From positions 1 through 26,448 of the IMG/VR virus record IMGVR_UViG_3300035199_000042: DNA of 26,448 bases; one strand, 5' to 3'. The notes beneath the pieces were generated by a model, which did not search any database, was not told the origin of the DNA, and saw only the letters and a list, made by a program, of their open reading frames with translations. Below, in pieces: positions 16,832 through 25,034 of the stretch. The first letter of the stretch is position 1, and each line of letters starts with the position of its first letter. Both the position numbers and the translations under genes were made by a program. The stretch is from a virus.

Positions 16832-17012
16832 TGAGAAGCCTTGTTAGTTCATCGACTATTGATCGGCGGCCTGCCATGAATGAGATCGCTGGTATGTCAG
16901 CCGCATCAAGTGGTGACTCAACAACTACTGGTGGGTTGAGTTTTTCTAACTGCTCCACCAGGTCGGTGGCATATGTCGGCAGGTGGTTTGGTAGCCCTTG
17001 TTCATTGTCCAT
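16812..17012 (-). CDS. Small unknown protein (66 residues)
   Basis: A 66-residue frame beginning MDNEQGLPNHLPTYATDLVE. It is acidic and contains helices, with 'DLVEQLEKLNPPVVV' and a C-terminal 'GRRSIVDELTRLLNVS'. The ATG has an AAAGGAAAGG ribosome site about 3 bases upstream, which lies in the end of the previous gene (11-base overlap). It overlaps the following GNAT-like gene by 20 bases. Translation coupling and the good initiation signal argue that it is a real gene. I do not recognise it. Confidence 0.65.
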   Translation of the reverse strand: MDNEQGLPNHLPTYATDLVEQLEKLNPPVVVESPLDAADIPAISFMAGRRSIVDELTRLLNVSPDT

Positions 17013-17445
17013 AGCCTTTCCTTTTTAGCCAGCGATGTAGTCCGCTAGGCGTCGTGATCCAGAATGGTGTGGGTATTCCAACCCGACACAGTGCTTCTTT
17101 GGCTATACCAACACAGTCTCCTGGGTATGGCACCAAGCCAAGTGAAAGATATTTCACAACACACCGCCACTTTTGGGGTGGTGGGGCACTCTCCCAATCC
17201 CACAGCCGGGGGCTGGGAAGGTCCTCACCCAGTGGGAAGCAGGCTAACCACTCGTCCGACTCCAGGTACTCAATGTGTGTCCTGAAAATGACCCCGTAAC
17301 CACTATTCAAATCCAAGACAGCGGATGTATCTGCCAATAAGACATGGGATATGCGAGACAATGAGACAGCCTGGATGATGTACGAACACTTCCCGTTGGC
17401 TGCTGCGAAGTAGATTGCGAAGGGTCCCCGTTCGTTTCTCGTCAT
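17002..17445 (-). CDS. Putative permuted NlpC/P60 (papain-like) protein
   Basis: A 147-residue protein. I start it at ATG 17445, 13 bases after the RNA polymerase stop. The frame stays open upstream to 17733, but that part lies wholly inside the polymerase gene and is shadow. A histidine in 'SRISHVLLAD' (H34) and a cysteine in 'YPGDCVGIAKEAL' (C111) followed by 'ITTPSGLHRWLKR' match the layout of phage proteins in which 'H..v' precedes 'tCv..vK..LGi....~TP.qLyr~L'. That His-before-Cys order is the permuted NlpC/P60 type. A role as a virion-associated peptidase or a structural relative is possible. The family call is tentative. Confidence 0.62.
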   Translation of the reverse strand: MTRNERGPFAIYFAAANGKCSYIIQAVSLSRISHVLLADTSAVLDLNSGYGVIFRTHIEYLESDEWLACFPLGEDLPSPRLWDWESAPPPQKWRCVVKYLSLGLVPYPGDCVGIAKEALCRVGIPTPFWITTPSGLHRWLKRKGYGQ

Positions 17446-17458
17446 TGTCTTTGTATCT

Positions 17459-19891
17459 CTAGGCGAAGAAGTAGGGTGATGATAGGACATCCTCCAACAC
17501 CAGTGACCCTGGGGCTGGTGGGTGGGGTAGGTCCAGCCCCGGATATAGGTCGGACCACTCATCCCATAACTTATCCAACAGGCTACACTTATGTAGCCCA
17601 ACAAACTCCTCCCGTAGTATGACACCAAGGCGATCCATCTTGTTGGCATGGGACCAATAACTATCGTGGACTGCCCCAAATGCAATGTCCTCATCATGGC
17701 ACCTTGAGCCAGTGAGAAACATATGGGACCCATCCCAGGAGTGGACGATGTTGGGGGGTAGGCCCAGCACCTGTCGGCTCGGGCTGACCTTCACATTCTC
17801 TTTCCGGTAGGCGAGTGTCACCCGCTGGAGGCATGTCTTGATGGTGCATTTGCCGTAGTTTTTGTATGGTTGAACGACCGGCATACCTATTGGGTTCGTC
17901 CATCGGAGGGGTTGGTATGGTTTGTATGCCACCATCAACTTGCCACAAGTATCAAACCACTCAAATACCTCTGATGCCTTACCACATAGAGACCCTATTG
18001 AGGCAAGTATCTCACCCGATATGTATTGTCCCATCCTAAATAACTGGCCCCTTGGCACACCCAAATCCTTCAGTTCATCTATGACCTGGAGCCGGGCACC
18101 AACTCTTGTAAGGCCATACCACCGGGTCATGCAGGGCCTCTTGACTAGGGATCGGCACAGTAGGGGCATGGTTGCTAACGCAAGGGGGGCACCGGCATCC
18201 GCGTCCAGGCCCACCCTGTGCGTGAGTACATCCAACACATCCAGGTACATATCTTCTGGTGTTTCAGATGGGACCAGGTTGACAGCCCGACCACCCTTCT
18301 CACACCTGCCCGCTGCGCTCAGGTGTTGGAGTCCATTCATCGACCCATCGACCTGGACTGGGAGCATGGCACCTATAGTTTCAGGGTGCCCCAATCCCAT
18401 GCACGCAGCCAGGAATTGTGGTGGGTCATCGGCGTCCATCCATTCGGTGTTCTTGTATGGGCTGTGGGCTATGTCTTGGATCATCTCTATATTTTCATCA
18501 ACCCAATCAGCCCTGGCATCTAGTGGTTGCTTGTCCAACCCAAACATATTTCCGGCATGAACCTTCAACCAATACCAACCCCGCTCATCCAGTGGTTCAT
18601 CAGTACCAAAGCACAACATCGACCTCGCCACTGAATCATTTTGCGCATGCAAGTAGAGGGGTATGGGGTACGCTCGACCACGAAAACAAATCTGATGGCA
18701 CAGCCAGAACTTATCCTCTTGGGTCATCCGCCGAGCCAACCCAATCTTGTGCATAAACTCAACGCGCTGGCCCCGCAACTTGTTGTTGTGGGTATGAACC
18801 TCATGGGCATCGGACTTCCAATCCTTCAGGGCTTGCTCATTGGTATCAATATCATCCGGCTTGGGTGGCATCAACCTGTTTTCTCTGGTTGGTATACCGC
18901 CAACACCACCACCCGAATCCCAAAACTTCTCTAACACATCAACGACCAGTGGGTTGGCCCTCCATGACTGTGAGTTTAGTTTGTTGAGGTGGTCATATAA
19001 CTCACCACTGCGTGGTGCCGCAGCCAGGGCAACCTCTTGTTCTGGTGTCGGCTTAGATATGAGTGGTGTGCGAACCTTTAGGTATCCCCCTTCGTGATCC
19101 TTACTCCATGCAAGCGGCGGCATGAGCATGGGTTGGTACCTGGGTCTTAGGTGTTCCCGTATTGAGTGGCCACCCTCAATGATTCTGAACACCTCATCAT
19201 CCATGCGGATGACGCCCTTCTTTTGGTTGTCCCTCCACTGCTTCTCATGGTGGAAGGCTAGTTTGAAATCTTTGGTGTATGGCTGGGTGGATGCCGAGCC
19301 GATGACGCACCACATCAACTTGGTACCTAGTTGTATGCAAACCTTCCTGTTCCATAGGTTCTGGGTCAGTGTCTTCTTGGCCCACCAGTTGATGCGCTGG
19401 GTGTTGAGCCGCTTGAACTTCCGATCCAACTCCCTGATGCTGGCCCGCTCATTAGCCTTGAGTAGATCCATATGAATCTCTGCTATCACTGATGATCCAA
19501 TGGCGTATGACATGCGGGGTATCAAGTCACCAGATGGTTCCGACATGCACCTACCCATCATTTGGTGCAGGGTTATCAATGCCATCCGGTCGGCGTCCAA
19601 GCACTGGATCACTGGGCCATAGAGTCCACGCCCTGGTGCAGGCTCACCCGCCGAAACCAAACAAACCTCATCCTTGATCGCCTCAACCAATGGCTCAAAC
19701 CAATGGACCAACATACGTTCGCATGGCTTGAGGCCAGCGGCATCACCACGTTCCACTGCCTCTAGTGCGAGCCGTCGATACCTGGCTGCGCCTCGACTGA
19801 TCGCTTCTGTTTCTGTTTCCGCCTGCCTCTCCAGTATTGATCCGGCGAGTACACCACCAACACTAGCCTTTGGTCGGGTCGATAGTCTCAT
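17459..19891 (-). CDS. Single-subunit DNA-dependent RNA polymerase (T7 gp1 type)
   Basis: An 810-residue polymerase, shorter than T7 gp1 (883 residues). Catalytic aspartate D515 lies in 'VDGSMNGLQHLSA', followed by GGRAVNLVPSETPEDMY, nearly as in T7. K584 and Y592 lie in 'LVKRPCMTRWYG' (T7 K631/Y639). The second catalytic aspartate D743 is in 'VHDSYWSH' (T7 D812). The protein ends PYFFA, like the essential FAFA 'foot' of T7. The D515-K584 interval is about 25 residues shorter than in T7. It transcribes the virion genes from phage promoters. Start ATG 19891 overlaps the nuclease gene by 29 bases. Its place, after replication genes and before virion genes, is phiKMV-like. Confidence 0.97.
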   Translation of the reverse strand: MRLSTRPKASVGGVLAGSILERQAETETEAISRGAARYRRLALEAVERGDAAGLKPCERMLVHWFEPLVEAIKDEVCLVSAGEPAPGRGLYGPVIQCLDADRMALITLHQMMGRCMSEPSGDLIPRMSYAIGSSVIAEIHMDLLKANERASIRELDRKFKRLNTQRINWWAKKTLTQNLWNRKVCIQLGTKLMWCVIGSASTQPYTKDFKLAFHHEKQWRDNQKKGVIRMDDEVFRIIEGGHSIREHLRPRYQPMLMPPLAWSKDHEGGYLKVRTPLISKPTPEQEVALAAAPRSGELYDHLNKLNSQSWRANPLVVDVLEKFWDSGGGVGGIPTRENRLMPPKPDDIDTNEQALKDWKSDAHEVHTHNNKLRGQRVEFMHKIGLARRMTQEDKFWLCHQICFRGRAYPIPLYLHAQNDSVARSMLCFGTDEPLDERGWYWLKVHAGNMFGLDKQPLDARADWVDENIEMIQDIAHSPYKNTEWMDADDPPQFLAACMGLGHPETIGAMLPVQVDGSMNGLQHLSAAGRCEKGGRAVNLVPSETPEDMYLDVLDVLTHRVGLDADAGAPLALATMPLLCRSLVKRPCMTRWYGLTRVGARLQVIDELKDLGVPRGQLFRMGQYISGEILASIGSLCGKASEVFEWFDTCGKLMVAYKPYQPLRWTNPIGMPVVQPYKNYGKCTIKTCLQRVTLAYRKENVKVSPSRQVLGLPPNIVHSWDGSHMFLTGSRCHDEDIAFGAVHDSYWSHANKMDRLGVILREEFVGLHKCSLLDKLWDEWSDLYPGLDLPHPPAPGSLVLEDVLSSPYFFA

Positions 19892-20228
19892 ATACCTTGA
19901 ATCCCTTGCCTGACTTTTTGACTAGGTGTAGTTCTTGCCGCCCATATTCTCGCCATAGTTTTTTATCCCGCTTGAACTTCGCTGTCTCAACACCCTTCAC
20001 ATCGACGTACCAACACACACCACACTCACTCACCACAAAAAAATCTGGAACATAAACATTCAACGGCACCCCCAGCCATAGCCTGGGTTGCTCAATGTAT
20101 TCAACAATTTCCCCCAGTTCTCGCAGTTGCCACAGCACCTGCGCGTACTCCATCTCTGCCTTGGAACCGTATGTTCTACCGTTCCATCTTCGATCAGCCG
20201 CTGGGCTAACCCGATACTTTCCAGCCAT
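19863..20228 (-). CDS. DUF1064-type PD-(D/E)XK nuclease, Holliday-junction resolvase-like
   Basis: A 121-residue protein. The catalytic core is visible: E25 in 'YGSKAEMEYA', P61-D62 in 'VYVPDFFV', and D76-x-K78 in 'WYVDVKGVET'. This is the PD-(D/E)XK arrangement of the small phage DUF1064/resolvase-like family, which often follows primase genes. It probably cuts branched DNA during replication and packaging, the job of endonuclease I (gp3) in T7. It overlaps the primase gene by 23 bases and the polymerase gene by 29 bases. No residue of the core is missing. Confidence 0.85.
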   Translation of the reverse strand: MAGKYRVSPAADRRWNGRTYGSKAEMEYAQVLWQLRELGEIVEYIEQPRLWLGVPLNVYVPDFFVVSECGVCWYVDVKGVETAKFKRDKKLWREYGRQELHLVKKSGKGFKVYETIDPTKG

Positions 20229-21072
20229 CCGTGGCCTCCGAACGTGCGTTGTCGATCACCAAGTCAATGACATCCTTGGTTGCTCCTGAGACTATCCACT
20301 CACGGGCATCCTTACCCTTCAGTGGCTCAATTATCTTCACGGTTGGGCATACTTTTACCAGGTGCCCGGCTAACTCAGCCGCACCTATTCTGCCAGGGCT
20401 GTCTTTGTCTGACACCACCACCACTGGGTGTTCTTTGCAGTATGTAACGGCGTGTTGAATTGCACCCCGACATGATGGCCGACCAATGGCGTGGTACCCC
20501 TGGCTGTGTAGGTGCATGGTGTCCGATGGGCCTTCCGCAATCACGATCATCTCATCAGATCCCTTGACTGGTGACGGGAGGAACAACCCCTCCCTGCTGC
20601 CACGGATCGCATACTTCCCACCATCACGCTTGCGTAGCCTGAACCCAACAATCTTTCCTTGGCTGTCTCGCATGGGGAAGGTGTAGGCGAAGTGCCCATC
20701 TGACCACCCCACCTGCATCTCACCCACAGTCACGGCATCTATATCCAGTGCATCACACAACCAATCAAGGTTCGGTGGCATGGATGATCGGAACCTGGCG
20801 TGGATGCGTGTCCAGTTGATGGTGGTTGCTGCGACCCTTTTGATTCGTGGCTTACGCTCACTTGTGACATGGATAGACTGGCCCGCTGGCCAATAATGAA
20901 CCCCACCATTACTGTCCACTCTCAACCGGCGAAGGCCAGTCGTATCCATGTCATCTGTATGCCCCTTGGCCTCGGCCATGCAGCACACCCTTCCTTGGTC
21001 AGTGAATCCACACCACCTGATGGCACCACACACTTGGCATGGGCTACTACTTGAGCATCGCCGCCAACTCAT
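20206..21072 (-). CDS. DNA primase with zinc finger and Toprim domain, no helicase domain
   Basis: A 288-residue primase. Cysteines at 12, 15, 21, 30 and 31 near the N-terminus make a zinc-finger candidate (CQVCG... and RVCC). A middle region (about 85-160) with 'FAYTFPMRDSQGKIVGFRLR' is the usual 'l.~Pmrd..G.ivGfr.R' primase core. The Toprim domain follows: E180 in 'IAEGPSDT' and D222/D224 in 'VVVSDKDSPG'. It makes RNA primers at the fork. Unlike T7 gp4 it ends before any DnaB-like helicase domain; the only helicase nearby is the SF2 protein. It starts with an ATGA overlap on the preceding gene. Confidence 0.9.
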   Translation of the reverse strand: MSWRRCSSSSPCQVCGAIRWCGFTDQGRVCCMAEAKGHTDDMDTTGLRRLRVDSNGGVHYWPAGQSIHVTSERKPRIKRVAATTINWTRIHARFRSSMPPNLDWLCDALDIDAVTVGEMQVGWSDGHFAYTFPMRDSQGKIVGFRLRKRDGGKYAIRGSREGLFLPSPVKGSDEMIVIAEGPSDTMHLHSQGYHAIGRPSCRGAIQHAVTYCKEHPVVVVSDKDSPGRIGAAELAGHLVKVCPTVKIIEPLKGKDAREWIVSGATKDVIDLVIDNARSEATDGWKVSG

Positions 21073-21332
21073 GGCAGGTCATCCAGAATAAACGGTGTGC
21101 CAAGGCCAACGGCCAGGCACATGATGTTATGTGTGTACCAATCCAGTGACTCATCCTCATCCATGCCCTGCTCACGCAGGCACATAATTATCTTGTACCC
21201 ACTGTATACCAGGACAGGTGATGAACCCCACTGTTGTCCCACACCCAAGATAGCCAGGTCGAGACCATCAAACCTCACCGCCTCTGGGTTTGAGTCTGCC
21301 AGGTAGTCGATCATGCGCATGAGTTCCTTCAT
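21069..21332 (-). CDS. Small unknown protein between helicase and primase
   Basis: An 87-residue acidic protein. I choose ATG 21332 because GGAGGAGG lies 5 bases upstream and the codon overlaps the helicase stop (ATGA). An ATG at 21347 five codons earlier lacks such a site. The sequence 'VRFDGLDLAILGVGQQWG' followed by 'ESLDWYTHNIMCLAVG' fits a small family common in phages, with a 'yDG~d.Ai~G~g..~' start and a 'eA.e~~~~N~~~a~~G..TP~~~' end, also seen here in 'GLGTPFILDD'. The function of the family is not known to me. Its place between helicase and primase suggests a replication accessory role. Confidence 0.72.
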   Translation of the reverse strand: MKELMRMIDYLADSNPEAVRFDGLDLAILGVGQQWGSSPVLVYSGYKIIMCLREQGMDEDESLDWYTHNIMCLAVGLGTPFILDDLP

Positions 21333-22972
21333 GCTGGCCTCCTCCACCCATTGGCTTTGATCTTGTCAATGAGTGCGCTGGCCTGTGCCTTGGTGTAGTT
21401 GTTTCCATACCCATACTTGCGTAGTAGTTGGGCCTGCTTCACTGTGCATAACCCTTCACGGTGTCGTTGAACGATGGTCGCACATAACTTCTTCGCCTCG
21501 TTGTACGTCAGACCATCAGGATCCACCCCACTTTTGAGAAGTAATCCCTCCATCTTCTCGCTGAGTGGCTGGTCGTATATGTTGCCATCCACTGGTGGTG
21601 TGATATCCAGTGCGTCGAATGGGTTGATGTTTCTTGATGAGTATTTGACCTTGGCCCTAAGCCGGGATCTCTTGGCGACGGCTCGCTTCCGCTGCTCCTC
21701 CCGCTCCAGGCGAATCTCCTCATCCGCCTGCTCCAAGGATTGTTCGATGTCCTGGGCGTGGCCCGCCGTCCTAGCGGCGTTCTCTTTAGCGCGATCCCTA
21801 ACATCCTGTGGATACCGACCACCCAGAACATCGAAGGCCGAGCATAACTTATGCCTGCCTGCGTTGCCTGAGAAGTCGAGGATTTCTAGGGTGGGTTTGT
21901 TTGATTGAGCGATGGCTGCCGTCCTCGCATCCGCCAGGTCTGGCACATCATCAACAACACCAGGCAGTGGGCGTGTGCCCCGTCCAATCATCTGCATCCA
22001 CAGTGGTGTGGACTTGGTTGGCCTGGCCATGACAATCAGTTCCACACCTGGGTCATCGAACCCCTCAGTGAGGCAGCCAACATTCACCATGATCTCAAAC
22101 TCTTTGTTGGCATACCCCACGATTAGGTCTCGTCGCTCTTGCTTGGGCGTCTTGCCGCATATCCACCTGGCACAATCCCGATGACGATTCAGAATCTCAC
22201 ACATCCGCTCGGCACACTTGACTGATGGAACAAACATCAACGCCTTGCGTCCAGCCGCCATCTCCAGGGTGGGTGTGGCTATGGCATGGAGATGGTGTTC
22301 ATTCTCCATCACATCGGCAAGGTCTTTGCTGTTCAGGTCTCCGGCTGTTGTCCTGATCGCTGAGTAGTCGAGGCCCTGGACCTCCACCATCCGCTGTCTA
22401 ATGGGCACCAGCCAACCATCGGTGATGGCTTGCTCTAGTGTGTATTCATATGCGACCGCACCGAACCACTCACCCATCGCAAGTTTGTCATGCCTGTTGG
22501 GTGTGGCTGTCACACCTAGCACCTTGAGTTTGGGATTCCCCTTGAACCAATCGAGTACCCGCTGCCAAGACTTGGCACCCAGGTGGTGGGCCTCATCGAA
22601 TACCAACAGGCTGAAGTCATAGGGGCTGAACTTTGTCATCCTTCCCTTGCCACCCATGCCTGCGATCAGGGTCTGGACACTGGCGACAATGACTTTGGAT
22701 TGGTGGAACTGCATGGTGTCCACGCTACGCTCGGCCATCTCAATCTCAGGCGGGGATCCTGTGATGGTTGTGATCTTTGCTGCCGCCTGGTCAACCAACT
22801 CCTCCCGGTGAGCGACAACCATCACCCGTCCATGCTGGGCCATGTCGGCCAGGTGTGAGAACACAATGGTCTTGCCGGTGCCCGTTGGCAGCACCAGTAG
22901 TGATGACTGGTGGTGCTTGAATGATTCACACACAGCCTGGATGGCATCAACCTGGTATGGCCGTGGCTTCAC
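21329..22972 (-). CDS. Superfamily 2 DEAH-box helicase (RadD/type III-res-like)
   Basis: A 547-residue SF2 helicase. Motif I is LPTGTGKT (28-35), motif II is DEAH (126-129), motif III is VTATP (154-158) and motif VI is QMIGRGTR (327-334), so both RecA-like domains are complete. A charged helical stretch (about 400-450) is followed by a C-terminal domain. Its last part, 'KQAQLLRKYGYG...TKAQASALIDKI', matches a small module found at the end of phage helicases and related proteins. It probably unwinds or remodels DNA during replication or recombination. The start is GTG at 22972, overlapping the previous stop (GTGA); the helicase motif 'RPYQ' begins at residue 4, so no later start is credible. 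Confidence 0.93.
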   Translation of the reverse strand: MKPRPYQVDAIQAVCESFKHHQSSLLVLPTGTGKTIVFSHLADMAQHGRVMVVAHREELVDQAAAKITTITGSPPEIEMAERSVDTMQFHQSKVIVASVQTLIAGMGGKGRMTKFSPYDFSLLVFDEAHHLGAKSWQRVLDWFKGNPKLKVLGVTATPNRHDKLAMGEWFGAVAYEYTLEQAITDGWLVPIRQRMVEVQGLDYSAIRTTAGDLNSKDLADVMENEHHLHAIATPTLEMAAGRKALMFVPSVKCAERMCEILNRHRDCARWICGKTPKQERRDLIVGYANKEFEIMVNVGCLTEGFDDPGVELIVMARPTKSTPLWMQMIGRGTRPLPGVVDDVPDLADARTAAIAQSNKPTLEILDFSGNAGRHKLCSAFDVLGGRYPQDVRDRAKENAARTAGHAQDIEQSLEQADEEIRLEREEQRKRAVAKRSRLRAKVKYSSRNINPFDALDITPPVDGNIYDQPLSEKMEGLLLKSGVDPDGLTYNEAKKLCATIVQRHREGLCTVKQAQLLRKYGYGNNYTKAQASALIDKIKANGWRRPA

Positions 22973-23643
22973 AGCCGCTCATCCCTGTTATCAATCAAGG
23001 CTTGGTTGACCTGCCCGGTTCCGTTGCAGTGCTGACAACCACCTGGCTTTGCTCCACAGTGGGGGCAGTCATGTTCAAGTATGCCCCAAGCCATAGCGGA
23101 AGTAAGTGCCAGGTATGCCGCTCGGATGCGGGGCCACGCCTTTTTCACCATGTAATACTTCGGATCTTTCAGTTGCTTGGCCATAAAATCAACAGCACTG
23201 CGGACATCGGCTTCACACATGCCAATCTCCATGCCCATTGTGATCTCTGGCTCATCGGCTTCATCAGGTGGTGGTTTCCTTTCCTCCTTGATGCGCTTGG
23301 CTGTCAACTTCCCCCCATCTCGATCAATTTTTTCCAGGATATTTTCAGCCTGAACTACCGTGGTGCCGGTGAGTGCCCTTGCCTGCGACTCATTCAACTC
23401 AACACCAGGCAGCATGTCAACAACCTTTGCTGCCTCCATGAACTGATAGATCCGGCGGGCTGACTGCCCGAACTCTTGCAGGACAAACTCAGCCCAGGTC
23501 TCATACTCCTCACGCCAGAGTTTGCGTGCCCTGATTTCCTCTGCCGCCCTGGCTGCTTCATACCAAGCGTCGAGGCCCTGGTGGATGATGGATTTCAGGT
23601 GTTCATAGTCGTCGGTGTTGTTTAGTTGAATCTGCCGTGGCAT
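22969..23643 (-). CDS. ParB/KorB-like helical DNA-binding protein with C-terminal zinc knuckle
   Basis: A 224-residue protein. Residues 20-95 show the pattern 'A..EIRARKLWREEYETWAEFV...G.SARRIYQFMEAAKVVDML....LNESQARAL', typical of phage and plasmid proteins annotated as ParB- or KorB-like, where this helical region binds DNA. A charged linker (about 110-135) follows. Near the C-terminus, C193, C196, C203 and C206 (CPHC...CQHC) form a DnaJ-like zinc knuckle. Its place before the helicase suggests origin or helicase recruitment. The ATG at 23643 has an AGGAG site 7 bases upstream. It overlaps the helicase by 4 bases. DNA binding is inferred from the family resemblance. Confidence 0.75.
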   Translation of the reverse strand: MPRQIQLNNTDDYEHLKSIIHQGLDAWYEAARAAEEIRARKLWREEYETWAEFVLQEFGQSARRIYQFMEAAKVVDMLPGVELNESQARALTGTTVVQAENILEKIDRDGGKLTAKRIKEERKPPPDEADEPEITMGMEIGMCEADVRSAVDFMAKQLKDPKYYMVKKAWPRIRAAYLALTSAMAWGILEHDCPHCGAKPGGCQHCNGTGQVNQALIDNRDERL

Positions 23644-23653
23644 GGATTCACTC

Positions 23654-23722
23654 CTAGCAGTACATAATGGGTGTGAGGCCCATGATTATGATGAGTCGAT
23701 CCCAGTAGAGGGCCGCAGCCAT
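23654..23722 (-). CDS. Possible 22-residue hydrophobic peptide
   Basis: A tiny frame in the 84-base gap between the Gp157-like and ParB-like genes: MAAALYWDRLIIIMGLTPIM and two more residues. It is hydrophobic enough for one short membrane span, and its stop overlaps the ribosome site of the next gene. There is no clear ribosome site before its own ATG, so it may be chance. I list it because the operon is otherwise packed and the gap is unusually long. Confidence 0.22.
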   Translation of the reverse strand: MAAALYWDRLIIIMGLTPIMYC

Positions 23723-23727
23723 GTGCA

Positions 23728-24246
23728 TTACTTGACTCTCAGGTGTGTGCCCCGTTCCAGGAGAACAGCGAAGTCCAGGTCGGCACCCGCCTCCAGGTCA
23801 TGTCGGATCTTGTCTTTGTCGATGGTGGTCACAACCTCGGTTGCCTGGTACATCTTGGGCACCCCATCCGGGTCAATATCCATTGGTATCTTGCCGCCAT
23901 TCTTTGTGACCGCCACCCTGAAGTGATCGGTCTCCACCTTGTCGATGCCACGGTTCTCAAAGACCCACAGCAGGCGGTCCTTCAACCCCTTCGCTGCGTT
24001 CTTGTTGACCTGTGCCCTCTCCTTCAGGCGGTCAGCCTCAGCCATCATGGCTGCTGCCCTGGCCTCCTTCTCTTTCATCAGCCAGCAATAGTTCTCCACC
24101 TTGGATTGAAGGTCGGCCTCCAACTCCTCACTCCAGGCCAGGATTGATTCGTCAACCTCGGGGTCAGTGACATCACCACCCACCTTGTCGAGCAGGTCAC
24201 CGAGTGCCAGCATGTCATCTGTTATGTCAAAGATTGTGCGTGCCAT
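23728..24246 (-). CDS. Gp157-like phage protein
   Basis: A 172-residue protein with the layout of the Siphovirus Gp157 family. It has an acidic N-terminal helix, a long coiled-coil middle (about 40-95, with 'ENYCWLMKEKEARAAAM' and 'AEADRLKERAQ'), then 'LKDRLLWVFENRGIDKVET' leading to a beta hairpin, 'FRVAVTKNGGKIPMDI', and a 'VPKMYQATEVVTTIDKDKI' tail, matching the usual 'P.ey......~DK..i...lk'. The family lies next to single-strand annealing or SSB genes in many siphoviruses. One streptococcal member was linked to phage resistance when expressed in the host, but the molecular job is unknown. Its ATG overlaps the annealing gene stop by one base. Confidence 0.85.
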   Translation of the reverse strand: MARTIFDITDDMLALGDLLDKVGGDVTDPEVDESILAWSEELEADLQSKVENYCWLMKEKEARAAAMMAEADRLKERAQVNKNAAKGLKDRLLWVFENRGIDKVETDHFRVAVTKNGGKIPMDIDPDGVPKMYQATEVVTTIDKDKIRHDLEAGADLDFAVLLERGTHLRVK

Positions 24247-25034
24247 CAGAATGGGATCTCCTCATCTGCGATAGCGTCCACCTCAATGGAGCAGACCGTC
24301 ATCTCTTTGATTTCACAGTCGCCCCACCTGTTGGCGGCCAGGTGTGTTGCCTCAACATCAGAGCCTTGGTTGATCGCCGCATTGGCAGCGTCAGCAAAGT
24401 CTCCGCGTAGGCTGGTTAGTTTGGTTGCGTCAGCACAGTGGATGACGTACTTGCTGAACGGCTTGCCGTCAGACTTGCGCTTCAACTCCACCACCTCCAC
24501 CTGGGTGGGTGTGTAGGTGCCTTTGATCTTTCCATCTGGTCCTGCGCTGGCCTGTGATACTGGTGCCTGGATGGGCAGGGCACTGCCGCCCTTGGACCCA
24601 TGCGCCTGCACTGTTGCATGTTGGCTTGGCTGGGTGTTCTGCTGGTGGATGGCGTTCGCCACCTCATCGGCAGTCGCCAGGCTGGTGCCACTGGCATCCC
24701 ATCCGGCGATGCCAAGTGCCCGCCCGATTGCGCTGGTCTCACAGTTCTCAACAGCACTGGTGTTGTTGATCTGGCTGGAGCCTCGGTGTTCCTCGGCGTA
24801 GCCGGAGGCAAGGTGGTTGAGTACCATTGGTGGCTCGCCTGAGTCGTTGATCCGGCTGTAGTCTGGTACCAGGATTGATACATCGGCCTTGCATAGGATG
24901 ATGTCACCGTTGACAGTCATGTCAGTATGGATGCTGCCGTGTGGGTTGGTGTGCCTGAATCGTTTCAGCCTGCTTGCCACGGTCTCATACTGGTTGCCGT
25001 GGATGTTGGTGAACTGTGGTTGTGGTGCAGTCAT
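24246..25034 (-). CDS. Single-strand DNA annealing-like protein with SSB-type acidic tip
   Basis: A 262-residue protein in two parts. Residues 15-125 contain 'YETVASRLKRFR', 'GSIHTDM' and 'SQINNTSAVENCETSAIGRA', the signature of a phage protein family with the 'EN.ETSAiGRAL...Gy' motif that sits in recombination loci. A Gln/Ser-rich linker (about 128-168) leads to a second domain (170-250) with strand-rich sequence compatible with an OB fold. The last six residues are DEEIPF, close to the DDIPF tip by which bacterial SSB recruits partner proteins. A role in coating or annealing single-stranded DNA during phage replication is inferred. A strong AGGAGGAAA site lies upstream, inside the preceding small gene. 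Confidence 0.75.
   Translation of the reverse strand: MTAPQPQFTNIHGNQYETVASRLKRFRHTNPHGSIHTDMTVNGDIILCKADVSILVPDYSRINDSGEPPMVLNHLASGYAEEHRGSSQINNTSAVENCETSAIGRALGIAGWDASGTSLATADEVANAIHQQNTQPSQHATVQAHGSKGGSALPIQAPVSQASAGPDGKIKGTYTPTQVEVVELKRKSDGKPFSKYVIHCADATKLTSLRGDFADAANAAINQGSDVEATHLAANRWGDCEIKEMTVCSIEVDAIADEEIPF

Noticed and set aside
17446-17733. Upstream extension of the 147-residue gene to an ATG at 17733.
   Set aside because: This part lies entirely in the 3' end of the RNA polymerase gene in another frame; the sequence there looks random and ATG 17445 follows the polymerase stop by 13 bases.
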